Below, in pieces: positions 25,533 through 34,631 of a stretch of 35,710 bases of DNA; position 1 is the stretch's first letter, and each line of letters opens with the position of its first letter. The stretch is from NCBI GenBank assembly GCA_947447115.1, contig CANFKD010000010.1:1-35710 (forward strand). Reading direction: 5' to 3'. Source of the stretch: Caulobacteraceae bacterium (GTDB lineage: Bacteria; Pseudomonadota; Alphaproteobacteria; Caulobacterales; Caulobacteraceae). Below the pieces are notes generated by a model. It was not told the DNA's origin, made no database searches, and worked only from the letters and a program-made list of their open reading frames with translations. Made by a program: the position numbers and the translations under genes.

Positions 25533-25639
25533 AACAAGGCCCCCTTCGGCCCTTCGGGCCACTTCCCCCAAAGGGGGAAGATTTGCGCGCCTAGATCTTC
25601 CCCCTTTGGGGGAAGTACCGGCGAAGCCGGGGTAGGGGG
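25533..25639. repeat. Palindromic intergenic repeat, family 1 copy B
   Basis: This copy shares the ACAAGGCCCCCTTCGGCCC start and the two CTTCCCCC/GGGGGAAG hairpins, with compensating changes at the loops (AAA/TTT instead of AGA/TCT), then CCGGC-GAA-GCCGG and GTAGGGGG. It lies between the convergent DUF3253 and acyl-CoA dehydrogenase genes and ends one base before the dehydrogenase stop codon, so it may stop transcription for both. Confidence 0.9.
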
Positions 25640-25640
25640 A

Positions 25641-26789
25641 CTACCCGCCCCGCTTCATGGTTTCGCGGGCGATAATGACCTGCTGGATCTGGCTGGTGCC
25701 TTCATAGATGCGGAAGATGCGCACATCGCGATAGAGGCGCTCGATGCCATAGTCGGCGACATAGCCTGCGCCGCCAAAGATCTGCACGGCCCGGTCCGCG
25801 ACCCGGCCTACCATTTCAGAGGCATAATATTTCGCAGCAGCCGCTTCGAGTGTGACATTGACGCCGGCGTCGCGTTGGCGGGCGGCATCCATCACCAGAG
25901 CCTTGGCCGCGAGGGCTTCGGTCTTGCAATCAGCGATCATGCCCTGCACCAGTTGGAAATTGGCGATGGGCTGGCCGAACTGCTTGCGTTCTGCCGCATA
26001 GGCCACACAGTCGCGCAAGAGCCGCTCCGCAACGCCAACGCAGACCGAGGCAATGTGCAGGCGGCCACGGTCTAGGACCTGCATGGCGACCTTGAAGCCT
26101 TCGCCTTCTGCCCCAAGACGGTTTTCGACGGGCACGCGCACATTGTCAAAGGTCACGTCACAGATGTGAGCCCCTTGCTGACCCATCTTCTTTTCAGGCT
26201 TGCCGATGGTAATGCCAGGCAGGTCGCGCGGGACCAGCAGGGCCGAAACGCCGCCGCCGCCCTTAATGTCGGGATTGCTACGAGCCATGACCGTGAACAG
26301 ACCGGCCTTGTTCGCGTTGGTGATGTAACGCTTGGCCCCATTGAGCACATAGACGTCACCGTCGCGGATGGCGCGGGTCTGGACGGCGGCGCTGTCCGAT
26401 CCGGCCTCGGGCTCGGTCAGGGCGAAGGAGGTGATGATCTCGCCCGACGCAATCCCGGCCAGATATTTTTCTTTCTGAGCGTCGGTGCCGAACATGACCA
26501 GACCCTGGCTGCCAATGCCGACATTGGTACCAAAGGCCGAGCGAAAGGCGGGACTTGCGCCGCCCAGCTCGATACCGACCAGAACCTCTTCCTCCATATT
26601 GAGGCCTAGGCCGCCATATTCAGTCGGAATGGTCAGGCCAAACAGACCAAGCTCGCGCATCTCAGCGACAATCTCGTCCGGCACAGCATCATTCTCAGCC
26701 ACCTGAGCCTCGATGGGGCGCAGACGCTCGGTCACGAAGCGTCGAACGGTTTCAATTAGCTGATTGCGGGTTTCGAGATCTAGGGCCAT
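25641..26789 (-). CDS. Acyl-CoA dehydrogenase
   Basis: The 382-residue flavoenzyme oxidises acyl-CoA at the alpha-beta bond and passes electrons to ETF. The ATG at 26789 is preferred: GAGGAAACCCC stands just before it, and it removes 13 residues of a longer frame. Visible motifs are FALTEPEAGSDSAAVQT (FAD and substrate), KRYITNANKAGLFTVMAR, CDVTFDNVRVPVENRLG, ASVCVGVAERLLRDCVAYAAERKQFGQPI and the catalytic-glutamate block RIYEGTSQIQQVIIARE. Chain-length specificity cannot be assigned. It is divergent from the thioesterase gene. Confidence 0.94.
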   Translation of the reverse strand: MALDLETRNQLIETVRRFVTERLRPIEAQVAENDAVPDEIVAEMRELGLFGLTIPTEYGGLGLNMEEEVLVGIELGGASPAFRSAFGTNVGIGSQGLVMFGTDAQKEKYLAGIASGEIITSFALTEPEAGSDSAAVQTRAIRDGDVYVLNGAKRYITNANKAGLFTVMARSNPDIKGGGGVSALLVPRDLPGITIGKPEKKMGQQGAHICDVTFDNVRVPVENRLGAEGEGFKVAMQVLDRGRLHIASVCVGVAERLLRDCVAYAAERKQFGQPIANFQLVQGMIADCKTEALAAKALVMDAARQRDAGVNVTLEAAAAKYYASEMVGRVADRAVQIFGGAGYVADYGIERLYRDVRIFRIYEGTSQIQQVIIARETMKRGG

Positions 26790-26941
26790 GGGGTTTCCTC
26801 GAATAGGGTCGGCATCTTTAGGGATCATCTAGAGCCTAAATTGCGCCCGTCCAACAGGTCTTGCACAATCATCTCTTGGAATGACGCCGAAGATATGTGA
26901 TCGGCTGCAACCTAGATCGGGATCAGACGAGGAGCAAACCC

Positions 26942-27403
26942 ATGGATGGCGGAACCGAAGAGAATATCTACAAGCCAACCACGGTCACCGAGGGCGAGTT
27001 TGCCGGTTGGCAGGCTTGGAACGGCTTTGATCCTTTCGAAGACCTGACCGGCCAGTTTGTCTACCGCGTCGAGGATGATGGCAGCGTGCGCTGCGCCTTT
27101 CGGGCGGCGGCAAAGCACATGAACGGCGGCGGCGCGATGCATGGCGGCTGTATGCTGACCTTTGCGGATTTCTCGCTTTTCTGCATCGGGCGTGAGGCCT
27201 TGAAGGATTCCAACTCGGTCACCGTGTCGCTGAACGGCGAATTTATCGGCCCGGCCTTCGAAGGCGATCTGATCGAGGCGCGCGGCGAAGTGGTCAAGGC
27301 GGGCAAATCTCTGGTCTTTATCCGCGGCATCGTCTCGACCGGCGGCAACCCGATGCTCAGCTATTCGGGCGTGGTCAAGAAGATCAGGATGCGCCAGCCC
27401 TAG
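26942..27403 (+). CDS. PaaI-type hotdog thioesterase
   Basis: This 153-residue protein has the PaaI/YigI hotdog pattern: AAAKHMNGGGAMHGGCMLTFADFSLF with the HGG signature, then SLNGEFIGPAFEGDLIEARGEVVKAGKSLVFIRGIV. Such enzymes hydrolyse acyl-CoA thioesters, which fits the divergent acyl-CoA dehydrogenase gene. The ATG at 26942 follows GACGAGGAGCAAACCC, a strong ribosome site; an in-frame upstream start would add 15 residues without support. Confidence 0.9.
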   Translation: MDGGTEENIYKPTTVTEGEFAGWQAWNGFDPFEDLTGQFVYRVEDDGSVRCAFRAAAKHMNGGGAMHGGCMLTFADFSLFCIGREALKDSNSVTVSLNGEFIGPAFEGDLIEARGEVVKAGKSLVFIRGIVSTGGNPMLSYSGVVKKIRMRQP

Positions 27404-27413
27404 AGCCAAACCC

Positions 27414-27815
27414 CTAGAGGAAGTCCCTCAGATAGGCGATCAGGGGCGCGTCGGCAGGCGGCATCTCATAGTTTGATAGGGCGTTTGGCTTTACCCAGGC
27501 TAGCGCCTCATGCTCCTTGGCGACGACCACCCCGCTCCATCGGCGGCACAGATAGAGCGGCATCATCAGGTGGAAGGTCTCGTAGGTGTGCGAGGCAAAG
27601 ACGAAGGGCGCAAGGCAGCTTTGAGTGATGGTGATGCCCAACTCTTCGTCCATCTCGCGGATCAAGGCGGCTTCTGGCGTTTCCCCCGCCTCAACCTTAC
27701 CGCCGGGAAATTCCCATAGCCCGGCCAAGGACTTGCCTTGCGGTCGCTTGCAGATCAGCACCCGGCCATCGACATCGACCAGCGCGCAGGCAACGACGAG
27801 AACGATGTTGGTCAT
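27414..27815 (-). CDS. mutT: MutT 8-oxo-dGTP diphosphatase (Nudix hydrolase)
   Basis: The 133-residue protein has the full Nudix box GKVEAGETPEAALIREMDEELGI (GX5EX7REUXEEXGU) after GLWEFPGG, which matches MutT enzymes that clear oxidised guanine nucleotides. A start near VVACALVDVDGRVLICKRPQGKS is typical of MutT. It lies 34 bases after argJ and is probably in the same operon, an arrangement shared with Caulobacter. The specific substrate is inferred from family resemblance. Confidence 0.88.
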   Translation of the reverse strand: MTNIVLVVACALVDVDGRVLICKRPQGKSLAGLWEFPGGKVEAGETPEAALIREMDEELGITITQSCLAPFVFASHTYETFHLMMPLYLCRRWSGVVVAKEHEALAWVKPNALSNYEMPPADAPLIAYLRDFL

Positions 27816-27849
27816 GGACGGCCTAACCCATTCTTAGCTGCGCCCATCT

Positions 27850-29226
27850 TTAGCTACGATAGTCGCCATTGATCTCGATATAGCGCTTGGTTAGATCGCA
27901 GGTCCAAACGGTGGCGGTCGAACGACCCACCCCGACATCGACACTGACCTCGAGCTCGGCATTTTTCATATAGGCGCTCATGGCCTCTTCGTCATAGCTG
28001 GGCGAGACGGCGCCATCGACAGCGGCTACCAAAGGGCCAAAGCGGATGGCGAGGCGCTCGCGGCTGACAGGCTCATCGGCCCGACCGACGGCCATGACAA
28101 TGCGGCCCCAGTTGGCGTCCTCACCGGCAAAGGCGGTCTTGACCAGAGGCGATTCTGCCACCGTCTTGGCGATCTTGCGCGCAGAGGCAGGCGAGCGGGC
28201 ACCCGATACGGTAATCTTGACGAACTTGCTCGCCCCCTCCCCGTCCCGCACCAACTGCAGAGCCAGATCGAGCATGACCTGCTCGAGCTTGTCGCGGAAG
28301 TCGGCCAAGCGGCGATCCCCGGCTCGCGAGATCTTGGGCGCGCCCGCCGCGCCGGTGGCGAACAGCAGGCAGGTGTCGTTGGTCGAGGTGTCGCCATCGA
28401 CGGTCACGCCATTGAAGGTCGTGCGGGTATAGAGGCTGACCAAGGCCTGAAGGGCGGCCGGGGCGATGGTCGCATCCGTTGCGATAAAGGCCAGCATGGT
28501 CGCCATATCCGGGGCAATCATGCCCGAGCCCTTGGTGATCCCGGCAATATTAACCGGCACGCCATCGATCTCGGCAACGGCACTCGCCCCCTTGGGGAAG
28601 GTATCGGTGGTCATGATCGCCTGCGCCGCATCGGCCCAGGTCCGCTTACCGCCATCGAGATCGGCTTCCAGTTCTGGCAGGCGAACCGTCAGCTTGGCAT
28701 CGTCCAGCACCACGCCAATGACGCCGGTCGAGGCGAGCATCACGTCGCGCTGGCGAATATCCAATCGCTTGGCGACGGCAGAGGCCACCCGCCGAGCCGC
28801 ATCGGCCCCGGGCTTACCGGTAAAGGCATTGGCGCAGCCCGCATTGACCACGAGGGCCCGCACGTCCTCGCCCTCACTGGCCTCAAGCTGCTTCTTGCAC
28901 CAGTCCACGGGCGCAGAGCCAATAGCGTGGCGGGTAAAGACCCCGGCGCAGCTCGTACCCTCGGCAAAGCGCATGATCAGCACATCGTCGCGCTCATGTT
29001 TGTAATAGCCCGCCCGACCGATGGCGATCTCTACCCCAGCGACCGGCGCGATCTGGGGAAAGAGCACGGCCAAAGGCGAGACCAGCAGACCGGGCTTTCC
29101 CGGTGCTGCGGCGGCTGCCGGTTCAGGCGAAGTCGACAGGCGCTTAGCCGCCTTTTTCAAGGCGCTGGCAATGGGATCAAGGGCCCGTTCCAAAGATTGG
29201 CCGGATTTTGGCGTTTTGGCAGTCAC
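27850..29226 (-). CDS. argJ: Bifunctional glutamate N-acetyltransferase/amino-acid N-acetyltransferase ArgJ
   Basis: ArgJ recycles the acetyl group in arginine synthesis and self-cleaves into two chains at an Ala-Thr bond. The motif is clear here: TKGSGMIAPDMATMLAFIATDA, with the nucleophilic Thr of ATML, plus FTRHAIGSAPVDWCKKQL, NAGCANAFTG and VTVDGDTSTNDTCLLFATG. The conserved enzyme begins near LLVSPLAVLFPQIAPVAGVEIA, so residues 1-45 (SGQSLERALDPIASALKKAAKRL...) are an extra N-terminal segment. Its start overlaps the parvulin stop by four bases. Confidence 0.96.
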   Translation of the reverse strand: MTAKTPKSGQSLERALDPIASALKKAAKRLSTSPEPAAAAAPGKPGLLVSPLAVLFPQIAPVAGVEIAIGRAGYYKHERDDVLIMRFAEGTSCAGVFTRHAIGSAPVDWCKKQLEASEGEDVRALVVNAGCANAFTGKPGADAARRVASAVAKRLDIRQRDVMLASTGVIGVVLDDAKLTVRLPELEADLDGGKRTWADAAQAIMTTDTFPKGASAVAEIDGVPVNIAGITKGSGMIAPDMATMLAFIATDATIAPAALQALVSLYTRTTFNGVTVDGDTSTNDTCLLFATGAAGAPKISRAGDRRLADFRDKLEQVMLDLALQLVRDGEGASKFVKITVSGARSPASARKIAKTVAESPLVKTAFAGEDANWGRIVMAVGRADEPVSRERLAIRFGPLVAAVDGAVSPSYDEEAMSAYMKNAELEVSVDVGVGRSTATVWTCDLTKRYIEINGDYRS

Positions 29227-30188
29227 TTGGCGGTCTCTGGCTTGGTCAAAGAAGGGGCCGTCGCGCTCGGCGCAGCAGCAGGCGGGGTCTTGGGGGCCGA
29301 GGCCGGTTCCGTCGGCGCACCCGGAACCTCTATAGGCTGTCCAATCAAGGTCTTGATGGTCGCGCGATTTCGCAGCCGCTCCAACAGCTCGCGAACCTCG
29401 TCATAGGTTAAGAAGCGCACGATCTGTGGCCGGGCTGTTTCCAGCGAGATGGGTTGCTCAGGACGTCGGTCCTCGACCTTGAGCACAGCAAAGCCGGCGT
29501 CGGTCTTAAAAGGGCCAACCAACTCGCCCTTCTTGGCCGTCTTGAGGGCCAAGGCATAGGCTTCCGGCATGACGTCAGAGGTGAAATAGCCCAGATCCCC
29601 GCCATTGAACCTTGTCGCCGCATCGGTCGAGCGTTCCATGGCGAGGGCCTCAAACGACCCCCCGGCCGCGATAAGCTTCTTGACCGCGTCGGCCTCGGCT
29701 TGGCTATTGAGCAGGATTTGGCGGGCGCGGAACTCTTCGGACTGCTTGGCCTGTTTGAGTTGGTCTTGATAAAGGGCACGGATCGCGTTTTCGTTGACCG
29801 CCGTCTCGACCACCTTTTCAACGAGCATATCGCCTAAAATACGTTCGCGCGCGGCCTCAAGCCGGCGCTGCGCCCTCGGGTCCTGATCCAGTTTGCGTTT
29901 CAGAGCCTCGGCGGCCAACAGCTTTTGATCGACCACCTGATCGAGCATGCGACGAAACAGGTCCGAAGACACGTCCAAGGGCTCGCCCTCGCCGATCAGG
30001 CCCTGAGCCACGGCTTCGCGTTTGACGTCTGAAGACCAGATGGTCTGATCGCCAACCTTGGCGGCGGCAACGTCCCCCGGCTCAGGCGGAGAATCGGTCG
30101 ATTTTCCAGGACCGCAGGCGGTCAGGATTGTCAAAACGCAGACCGCAGAAAGGATCGTGCGCGCTACTGTAGCGGGGCTGGAGCGCAT
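29223..30188 (-). CDS. Parvulin-type peptidyl-prolyl isomerase lipoprotein
   Basis: The 321-residue protein has a lipoprotein signal (MRSSPATVARTILSAVCVLTILTACG), a SurA/PrsA-like N-terminal helical domain (AVAQGLIGEGEPLDVSSDLFRRMLDQVVDQKLLAAEALKR) and a parvulin domain (about residues 180-270: FRARQILLNSQAEADAVKKLIAAGGSFEALAMERSTDAATRFNGGDLGYF). A Pro/Ala tail closes it. I chose the ATG at 30188 because it gives the lipoprotein signal and has GGGAG upstream; a longer frame adds 16 residues. It probably helps fold exported proteins, and it is divergent from secA. Confidence 0.88.
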   Translation of the reverse strand: MRSSPATVARTILSAVCVLTILTACGPGKSTDSPPEPGDVAAAKVGDQTIWSSDVKREAVAQGLIGEGEPLDVSSDLFRRMLDQVVDQKLLAAEALKRKLDQDPRAQRRLEAARERILGDMLVEKVVETAVNENAIRALYQDQLKQAKQSEEFRARQILLNSQAEADAVKKLIAAGGSFEALAMERSTDAATRFNGGDLGYFTSDVMPEAYALALKTAKKGELVGPFKTDAGFAVLKVEDRRPEQPISLETARPQIVRFLTYDEVRELLERLRNRATIKTLIGQPIEVPGAPTEPASAPKTPPAAAPSATAPSLTKPETAK

Positions 30189-30228
30189 GAAGCCAAACTC
30201 CCGTACTGAAAAAGAAAAAGGGCGTCTC

Positions 30229-30258
30229 GTTGACACGGGTATGGGCGGTGCTTAAGTC
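30229..30258 (+). promoter_or_regulatory. Possible housekeeping promoter for secA
   Basis: TTGACA at 30230-30235 is a good -35; a weaker -10-like GCTTAAGTC follows after about 14-17 bases, close to the Caulobacter sigma-73 pattern (TTGACG...GCTANAWC). It points toward secA and would give a leader of about 155 bases. The -10 is imperfect and the call is tentative. Confidence 0.3.
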
Positions 30259-30421
30259 TCGCGCGCGTGCAAGTCGAGCGGTTTTTCGTTGTCGGCGGTC
30301 CATCCACAGCTTGTGGCGGGACTCATGATAAGCGAACAGGCCTCACTCGCGCTTTTGCGTTATAGTACAGACGCGCTGCGGCCCTCGCCGTGCGTTTTCC
30401 TCGCGACCATCGGACCAGTTC

Positions 30422-33187
30422 ATGCTCGGCTTCGCTAAAAAGCTCTTCGGCTCTCCCAACGACCGTAAGGTTAAGGCCTTCTCCACCCGTGCCTTGGCCA
30501 TCAATGCCCTAGAGCCAAAGTTCTCGGCCCTCTCGGATGAGGAGCTTCGAGCCAAGACCGCAGAGTTCAGGGCGCGGCTCGAAAAGGGCGAAACGCTCGA
30601 TAATCTGCTCAATGAAGCCTTTGCCGTGGTGCGGGAAGCCTCCAAGCGGACCCTTGGTCAGCGCCAATATGATGTACAGCTGGTCGGCGGCATGGTTTTG
30701 CACGAGGGCGGCATCTCGGAGATGCGTACCGGTGAAGGCAAGACGCTGGTTGCGGTTGCGCCCACCTATCTCAATGCCTTGAGCGGTAAAGGCGTGCACG
30801 TCATCACCGTCAATGACTATCTGGCCAAGCGCGACAGCGAGTGGATGGGTCAGGTCTATCGGTTCTTGGGCATGACCGTCGGCGTTATCGTCAATGGCCT
30901 GAGCCAAGGCGACCGTCAGCGCGCCTATCGCAGCGACATCACCTATGGCACCAACAACGAGTTCGGCTTCGACTATCTGCGCGACAATCTGGTCTATTCG
31001 ACCGAAGAGATGGTCCAGCGCGGCCATCACTTCACCATCGTTGACGAGGTCGACTCCATCCTGATCGACGAGGCCCGCACGCCTCTGATCATTTCTGGCC
31101 CGACCGAAGACCGGTCCGACTTCTATCGAATCATCGACGGTGTCGTGAAAGAGATGATCGTCGATGAGGCGACCTTCGACCTCGACGAAAAGCAGCGCCA
31201 GGTCCTCTTGACCGAATATGGCTCTGAAAAGGTCGAAGAGATGCTGATGGAGGCCGGTCACCTGGAGCCCGACTCAGCCGGTCTCTATGATCCTGCCAAT
31301 GTCTCGGCGGTGCACCACATCAATCAGGCCCTGCGTGCTCACAAGCTTTACCAGCTTGACAAGGACTATATCGTCAAGGGCGGCGAGGTCATCCTGATCG
31401 ATGAGTTCACTGGCCGGATGATGAGCGGACGGCGCCTGTCCGAAGGACTGCACCAGGCCATCGAGGCCAAGGAGGGCGCGGACATCCAGCCCGAGAACCA
31501 GACCCTCGCCTCGGTGACCATTCAGAACTATTTCCGTCTCTATTCCAAGCTGTCGGGCATGACCGGCACGGCCTCGACCGAGGCCTCGGAATTCCACGAC
31601 ATCTACAAGATGGACGTGACCGAGATCCCAACCAACCGCCCCGTCATGCGTATCGACATTGATGACGAGGTCTATCGTACCGAGCGCGAAAAGAACGCCG
31701 CCATTCTGGTCCAGATCGAAGACTGTTTCACACGCGGTCAGCCGGTTCTGGTCGGTACGGTCTCGATTGAAAAGTCCGAGACCCTGTCCGAGATCCTCAA
31801 GACTCACAAGTTCGAGCATGAGGGCAAGACCCGCACCGGCATCCCGCACAATGTGCTGAATGCGCGCTATCACGAGCAAGAGGCCATGATCGTGGCTGAT
31901 GCCGGATCGCCCGGCTCGGTGACCATCGCCACCAACATGGCTGGCCGCGGCACCGATATTCAGCTCGGCGGTAATGCCGAAATGCGCATCACCCGCTGGC
32001 GTCAAGAACAGCGCGGCATGGGCATTGAAGTGACGCCGGAAATGGACAAGGCACAGATCGATGTGATCGAAGCCGACATTGCCGACCGCCGGTCCAAGGC
32101 CTTGGCCGCTGGGGGCCTGTTCGTTCTGGGCACCGAGCGCCACGAGAGCCGCCGCATCGACAATCAGCTGCGCGGCCGGACCGGTCGTCAGGGCGACCCG
32201 GGCACCTCGAAATTCTTCCTGTCCTGCGAAGACGACCTGCTGCGCATCTTTGCCGGTGACCGTCTGGACAGCATCATGCGCACCTTCGGCGTTCAAGAAG
32301 GCGAGGCCATTACCCACAAGTGGCTGAACAGCGCCATCGCCACCGCCCAGCGCCGGGTGGAGCAGCGCAACTTTGAAATCCGTAAAAACCTGCTCAAGTA
32401 CGACGATGTGGTCAATGACCAGCGCAAGGCCGTCTTTGAACAGCGCCAAGAATTTATGGAGGCTGAAGACCTCTCGGAAATCATCACCGAGATGCGTCAG
32501 GACACGGTCGAAGACCTCGTCCATCGCCACCTGCCCCCCAAGGCCTATGCCGAAAACTGGGATATTGAAGGCCTGCTAGAGCGAACCGAGAACGTCCTAG
32601 GCCTGACCTTGCCTCTGCGCGAATGGGCGGCCGAAGACGGTATCGCCAACGAAGAGATGCAGGCCCGCATTCTGGCCGCAGCCGATGAACGCGCCTCAGT
32701 CCGCCTCGCCGAATTGGGCGACGAGCAGATGCGCAAGCTGGAAAAGAACTTCCTGCTTCAGATGATCGACCTGCAATGGCGCGAGCATCTGATGCATCTG
32801 GACCATCTGCGCAACGTCATCGGCCTGCGCGGCTATGGCCAGCGTGACCCGCTGAACGAATATAAGACCGAGGCCTTCTCGCTGTTCGAAAAGCTGCTCA
32901 GCGACCTGCGCATGAACACGACGCGCTGGCTGATGACCGTCGAGTTCCGCTTCCAGCCCGAAGAGGCACCAGCGCCCAATGCCGGTCTGTTCGAGGTCCA
33001 TATGGACCCCAATACGGGCGAGAACGAGCGCTATAGCGGCGGCATCCCTGACGCCATACCCGCCGACCAGCGCGCCAGCCTGCCCATCACCGCCCTGCCC
33101 GACGGCTGGGACCGCACAAGCCGTAACGCGGCCTGCCCTTGCGGTTCGGGGCGTAAATTTAAGCATTGTCATGGGTCATTGATCTAG
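30422..33187 (+). CDS. secA: Preprotein translocase ATPase SecA
   Basis: SecA drives unfolded precursors through SecYEG using ATP. The 921-residue protein starts [20 protein letters not shown] and has Walker A MRTGEGKT (residues 101-108), the DEAD-type [20 protein letters not shown], the preprotein cross-link and scaffold regions, [19 protein letters not shown] and a C-terminal zinc finger [14 protein letters not shown] (from residue 905) for SecB binding. All parts are intact. It is divergent from the parvulin gene. Confidence 0.99.
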   Translation: MLGFAKKLFGSPNDRKVKAFSTRALAINALEPKFSALSDEELRAKTAEFRARLEKGETLDNLLNEAFAVVREASKRTLGQRQYDVQLVGGMVLHEGGISEMRTGEGKTLVAVAPTYLNALSGKGVHVITVNDYLAKRDSEWMGQVYRFLGMTVGVIVNGLSQGDRQRAYRSDITYGTNNEFGFDYLRDNLVYSTEEMVQRGHHFTIVDEVDSILIDEARTPLIISGPTEDRSDFYRIIDGVVKEMIVDEATFDLDEKQRQVLLTEYGSEKVEEMLMEAGHLEPDSAGLYDPANVSAVHHINQALRAHKLYQLDKDYIVKGGEVILIDEFTGRMMSGRRLSEGLHQAIEAKEGADIQPENQTLASVTIQNYFRLYSKLSGMTGTASTEASEFHDIYKMDVTEIPTNRPVMRIDIDDEVYRTEREKNAAILVQIEDCFTRGQPVLVGTVSIEKSETLSEILKTHKFEHEGKTRTGIPHNVLNARYHEQEAMIVADAGSPGSVTIATNMAGRGTDIQLGGNAEMRITRWRQEQRGMGIEVTPEMDKAQIDVIEADIADRRSKALAAGGLFVLGTERHESRRIDNQLRGRTGRQGDPGTSKFFLSCEDDLLRIFAGDRLDSIMRTFGVQEGEAITHKWLNSAIATAQRRVEQRNFEIRKNLLKYDDVVNDQRKAVFEQRQEFMEAEDLSEIITEMRQDTVEDLVHRHLPPKAYAENWDIEGLLERTENVLGLTLPLREWAAEDGIANEEMQARILAAADERASVRLAELGDEQMRKLEKNFLLQMIDLQWREHLMHLDHLRNVIGLRGYGQRDPLNEYKTEAFSLFEKLLSDLRMNTTRWLMTVEFRFQPEEAPAPNAGLFEVHMDPNTGENERYSGGIPDAIPADQRASLPITALPDGWDRTSRNAACPCGSGRKFKHCHGSLI

Positions 33188-33199
33188 GCTGAGGGCGTC

Positions 33200-33676
33200 A
33201 TGGACGAGCGCCTCCTACCGCTAGAGCCGTCCGCGGCCCTTTTGGCGCTCAACAATGCCCATGAGGTGGAACTGTCTTGGCTGGAGCCAGAGCGGTTCGC
33301 CGCTCTGGTCGCCATGGCCTTCTGGGCTCGGCAGGTCGGCGAGAACGACGCCTTTCTGATCGCGATGGATCAGGATGCGGCCTATGATAGCCCTAACTTC
33401 CAGTGGCTACGCGCGCGCTATGACCGGTTCGTCTATGTCGACCGCGTGGTGGTCGCAGATCACGCCCGTGGCCGAGGCCTCGCCCAGCGCCTCTATGCCG
33501 CCCTGTTCGCCGCTGCGACCGAGGCCGGACACGTTCGCGTCCTCTGCGAAGTCAATTCCGCGCCACCCAACCCCGCCTCCGACCGTTTCCATCAGGCCCA
33601 AGGCTTTAGCGAGATCGGGTCGGCGGAGATTTTGGGTGGGGAAAAGACGGTGCGCTATTTAATGCGGGCGGTTTAG
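33200..33676 (+). CDS. GNAT-family N-acetyltransferase
   Basis: The 158-residue protein carries a GNAT core: RFVYVDRVVVADHARGRGLAQRLYAALFAAATEAGHVRVLCEVN with the RGRGLA acetyl-CoA loop, and ASDRFHQAQGFSEIG near the end. The N-terminal half (LEPERFAALVAMAFWARQVGENDAFLIAMDQDAAYDSPNFQW) resembles predicted GNAT proteins of proteobacteria next to secA. It starts 12 bases after secA. Substrate unknown. Confidence 0.9.
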   Translation: MDERLLPLEPSAALLALNNAHEVELSWLEPERFAALVAMAFWARQVGENDAFLIAMDQDAAYDSPNFQWLRARYDRFVYVDRVVVADHARGRGLAQRLYAALFAAATEAGHVRVLCEVNSAPPNPASDRFHQAQGFSEIGSAEILGGEKTVRYLMRAV

Positions 33677-33684
33677 AGGGATTA

Positions 33685-33792
33685 AACAAGACCCCCTTTG
33701 ATGCTTCGCATCGCTTCCCCCAGAAGGGGAAGATCTTGGAACGGTAAATCTTCCCCCTTTGGGGGAAGTCCCCGCGAAGCGGGGGTAGGGGG
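33685..33792. repeat. Palindromic intergenic repeat, family 1 copy C
   Basis: A diverged copy: the first hairpin is GATGCTTCGCATC instead of GGCCCTTCGGGCC, and the left inner hairpin is CTTCCCCCAGAAGGGGAAG, but the overall order is kept. The stems change while pairing is kept, which suggests selection on RNA or DNA structure. Lies 8 bases after the GNAT stop. Confidence 0.85.
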
Positions 33793-33832
33793 CCGGTTCT
33801 CGCTTGAGTGACCTGACGCAGGTAAATCAAAG

Positions 33833-33872
33833 CCCTCTCCCCCCTTGAGGGGGAGAGGGTTGGGAGTGGGGG
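33833..33872. repeat. Partial family 2 repeat
   Basis: CCCTCTCCCCCC-TTGA-GGGGGAGAGGG forms a stem of 11 pairs and continues TTGGGAGTGGGG, the right end of family 2. It lies just downstream of the family 1 copy, the same order as at 19812-20024. Confidence 0.75.
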
Positions 33873-33886
33873 GTGTTCATCCACTA

Positions 33887-34003
33887 TCCCCTCTCGCGTC
33901 ATTGCGAGCGCAGCGAAGCAACCTAGGGGACTGACACGGACCTGAAGTGATGTTCCCCTCGGTTGCTTTGGCGCGATGCGCCTCGCAATGACGCGGGAGG
34001 GGG
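33887..34003. repeat. Long inverted repeat with GTCATTGCGAG core (family 5)
   Basis: The left arm (33888-33930) holds CGCGTCATTGCGAG, then GAAGCAACC and GGGG; the right arm (33954-34003) is its reverse complement with GGTTGCTT and CTCGCAATGACGCG. A 23-base spacer separates them. The GTCATTGCGAGCG...AAGCAA type is common in intergenic DNA of many bacteria. Confidence 0.85.
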
Positions 34004-34074
34004 CGGCTCAAAGCTCACCTGCCTCGCGTTCCCAACAAAAACGGGAATCCAGCGCGGGTCTTCCCGTCTGAGTA

Positions 34075-34104
34075 AAAGGGTCTGGGTCCCTGCCTTCGCG
34101 GGGA
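34075..34104 (+). repeat. Short repeat, family 3 copy B
   Basis: AAAGGGTCTGGGTCCCTGCCTTCGCGGGGAAG repeats the 25487-25519 motif with one change in the stem. It lies just after a related inverted-looking piece ACGGGAATCCAGCGCGGG at 34041-34058. The gap 33677-34125 holds repeats only; I see no gene in it. Confidence 0.75.
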
Positions 34105-34125
34105 AGACGGATAAGGGGTCGAGGC

Positions 34126-34470
34126 CTAGAACAGCCCTTCATAGAGCTCAGGCTTGAAACCGAGCACCCGGCGATCGCCCAGATCGAGCAGGGGGCGCTT
34201 GATCATCGAGGGCTGAGCCACCATCAGGGCGATGGCCTTGGCGGCATCCAGATCGGTCCGGTCCGCTTCCGGCAGCTTTTTGAAAGTCGTTCCTGCCCGG
34301 TTCAGGACCTTGTCCCAACCCAGTTCCTCGACCCATTGGCTCAGGCGCGCGGCGTCAATGCCTTGGGTCTTATAGTCATGAAAATCATAGGCAATCCCCC
34401 GGTCGCCCAGCCACGCCCGAGCCTTGGCGACCGTGTCGCAGTTCTTGATAGCGTACATTGTCGGGGTCAT
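34126..34470 (-). CDS. ArsC/Spx-like reductase of the YffB family
   Basis: The 114-residue protein starts at the ATG at 34470 (or 34458) and matches E. coli YffB along its length: MYAIKNCDTVAKARAWLGDRGIAYDFHDYKTQGID, LGWDKVLNRAGTTFKKLP, and QPSMIKRPLLDLGDRRVLGFKPELYEGLF. It is a thioredoxin-fold relative of arsenate reductase with a single cysteine in KNCDT. A glutathione-dependent thiol reductase role has been suggested for YffB; arsenate reduction is not shown. A longer frame to 34542 runs into repeat DNA and is rejected. Confidence 0.9.
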   Translation of the reverse strand: MTPTMYAIKNCDTVAKARAWLGDRGIAYDFHDYKTQGIDAARLSQWVEELGWDKVLNRAGTTFKKLPEADRTDLDAAKAIALMVAQPSMIKRPLLDLGDRRVLGFKPELYEGLF

Positions 34471-34530
34471 GGGAGGGTCCGTGAGAGGGTGGGAGGGGTG
34501 TTTAACATCTTTCGTTGGGTGGATGAACAC

Positions 34531-34615
34531 CCCCTCACCCAACCCTCTCCCCCAAGGGGGCGAGGGCTAAGAACGGCAAAGCCCTCTCCCTGTGGGAGAG
34601 GGCCTAAGTGAGGGC
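34531..34615. repeat. Palindromic repeat, family 2 copy C (reversed)
   Basis: CCCCTCACCCAACCCTCTCCCCCAAGGGGGCGAGGGCTAAGAACG-like outer sequence and the CCCTCTCCC-TGT-GGGAGAGGG hairpin (34582-34602) match the 19943-20024 element in reverse order. Confidence 0.85.
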
Positions 34616-34631
34616 CTTTCTTGTTTTTCTT

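Noticed and set aside
25524-26075. 183-codon plus-strand frame over the repeat and the 3' part of the acyl-CoA dehydrogenase
   Set aside because: It starts in repeat sequence and runs antisense to the dehydrogenase; no family resemblance.
31274-32530. 418-codon open frame on the minus strand inside secA
   Set aside because: It is antisense to the conserved SecA coding region, lacks any recognisable domain, and is a high-GC shadow frame.
33685-34104. CRISPR array
   Set aside because: The repeats differ in sequence, are not evenly spaced and are inverted; no cas genes are present.
34471-34542. Longer N-terminus for the YffB-like protein
   Set aside because: The extra residues come from sequence running into a repeat element, and the family starts at MYAIKNCDT.
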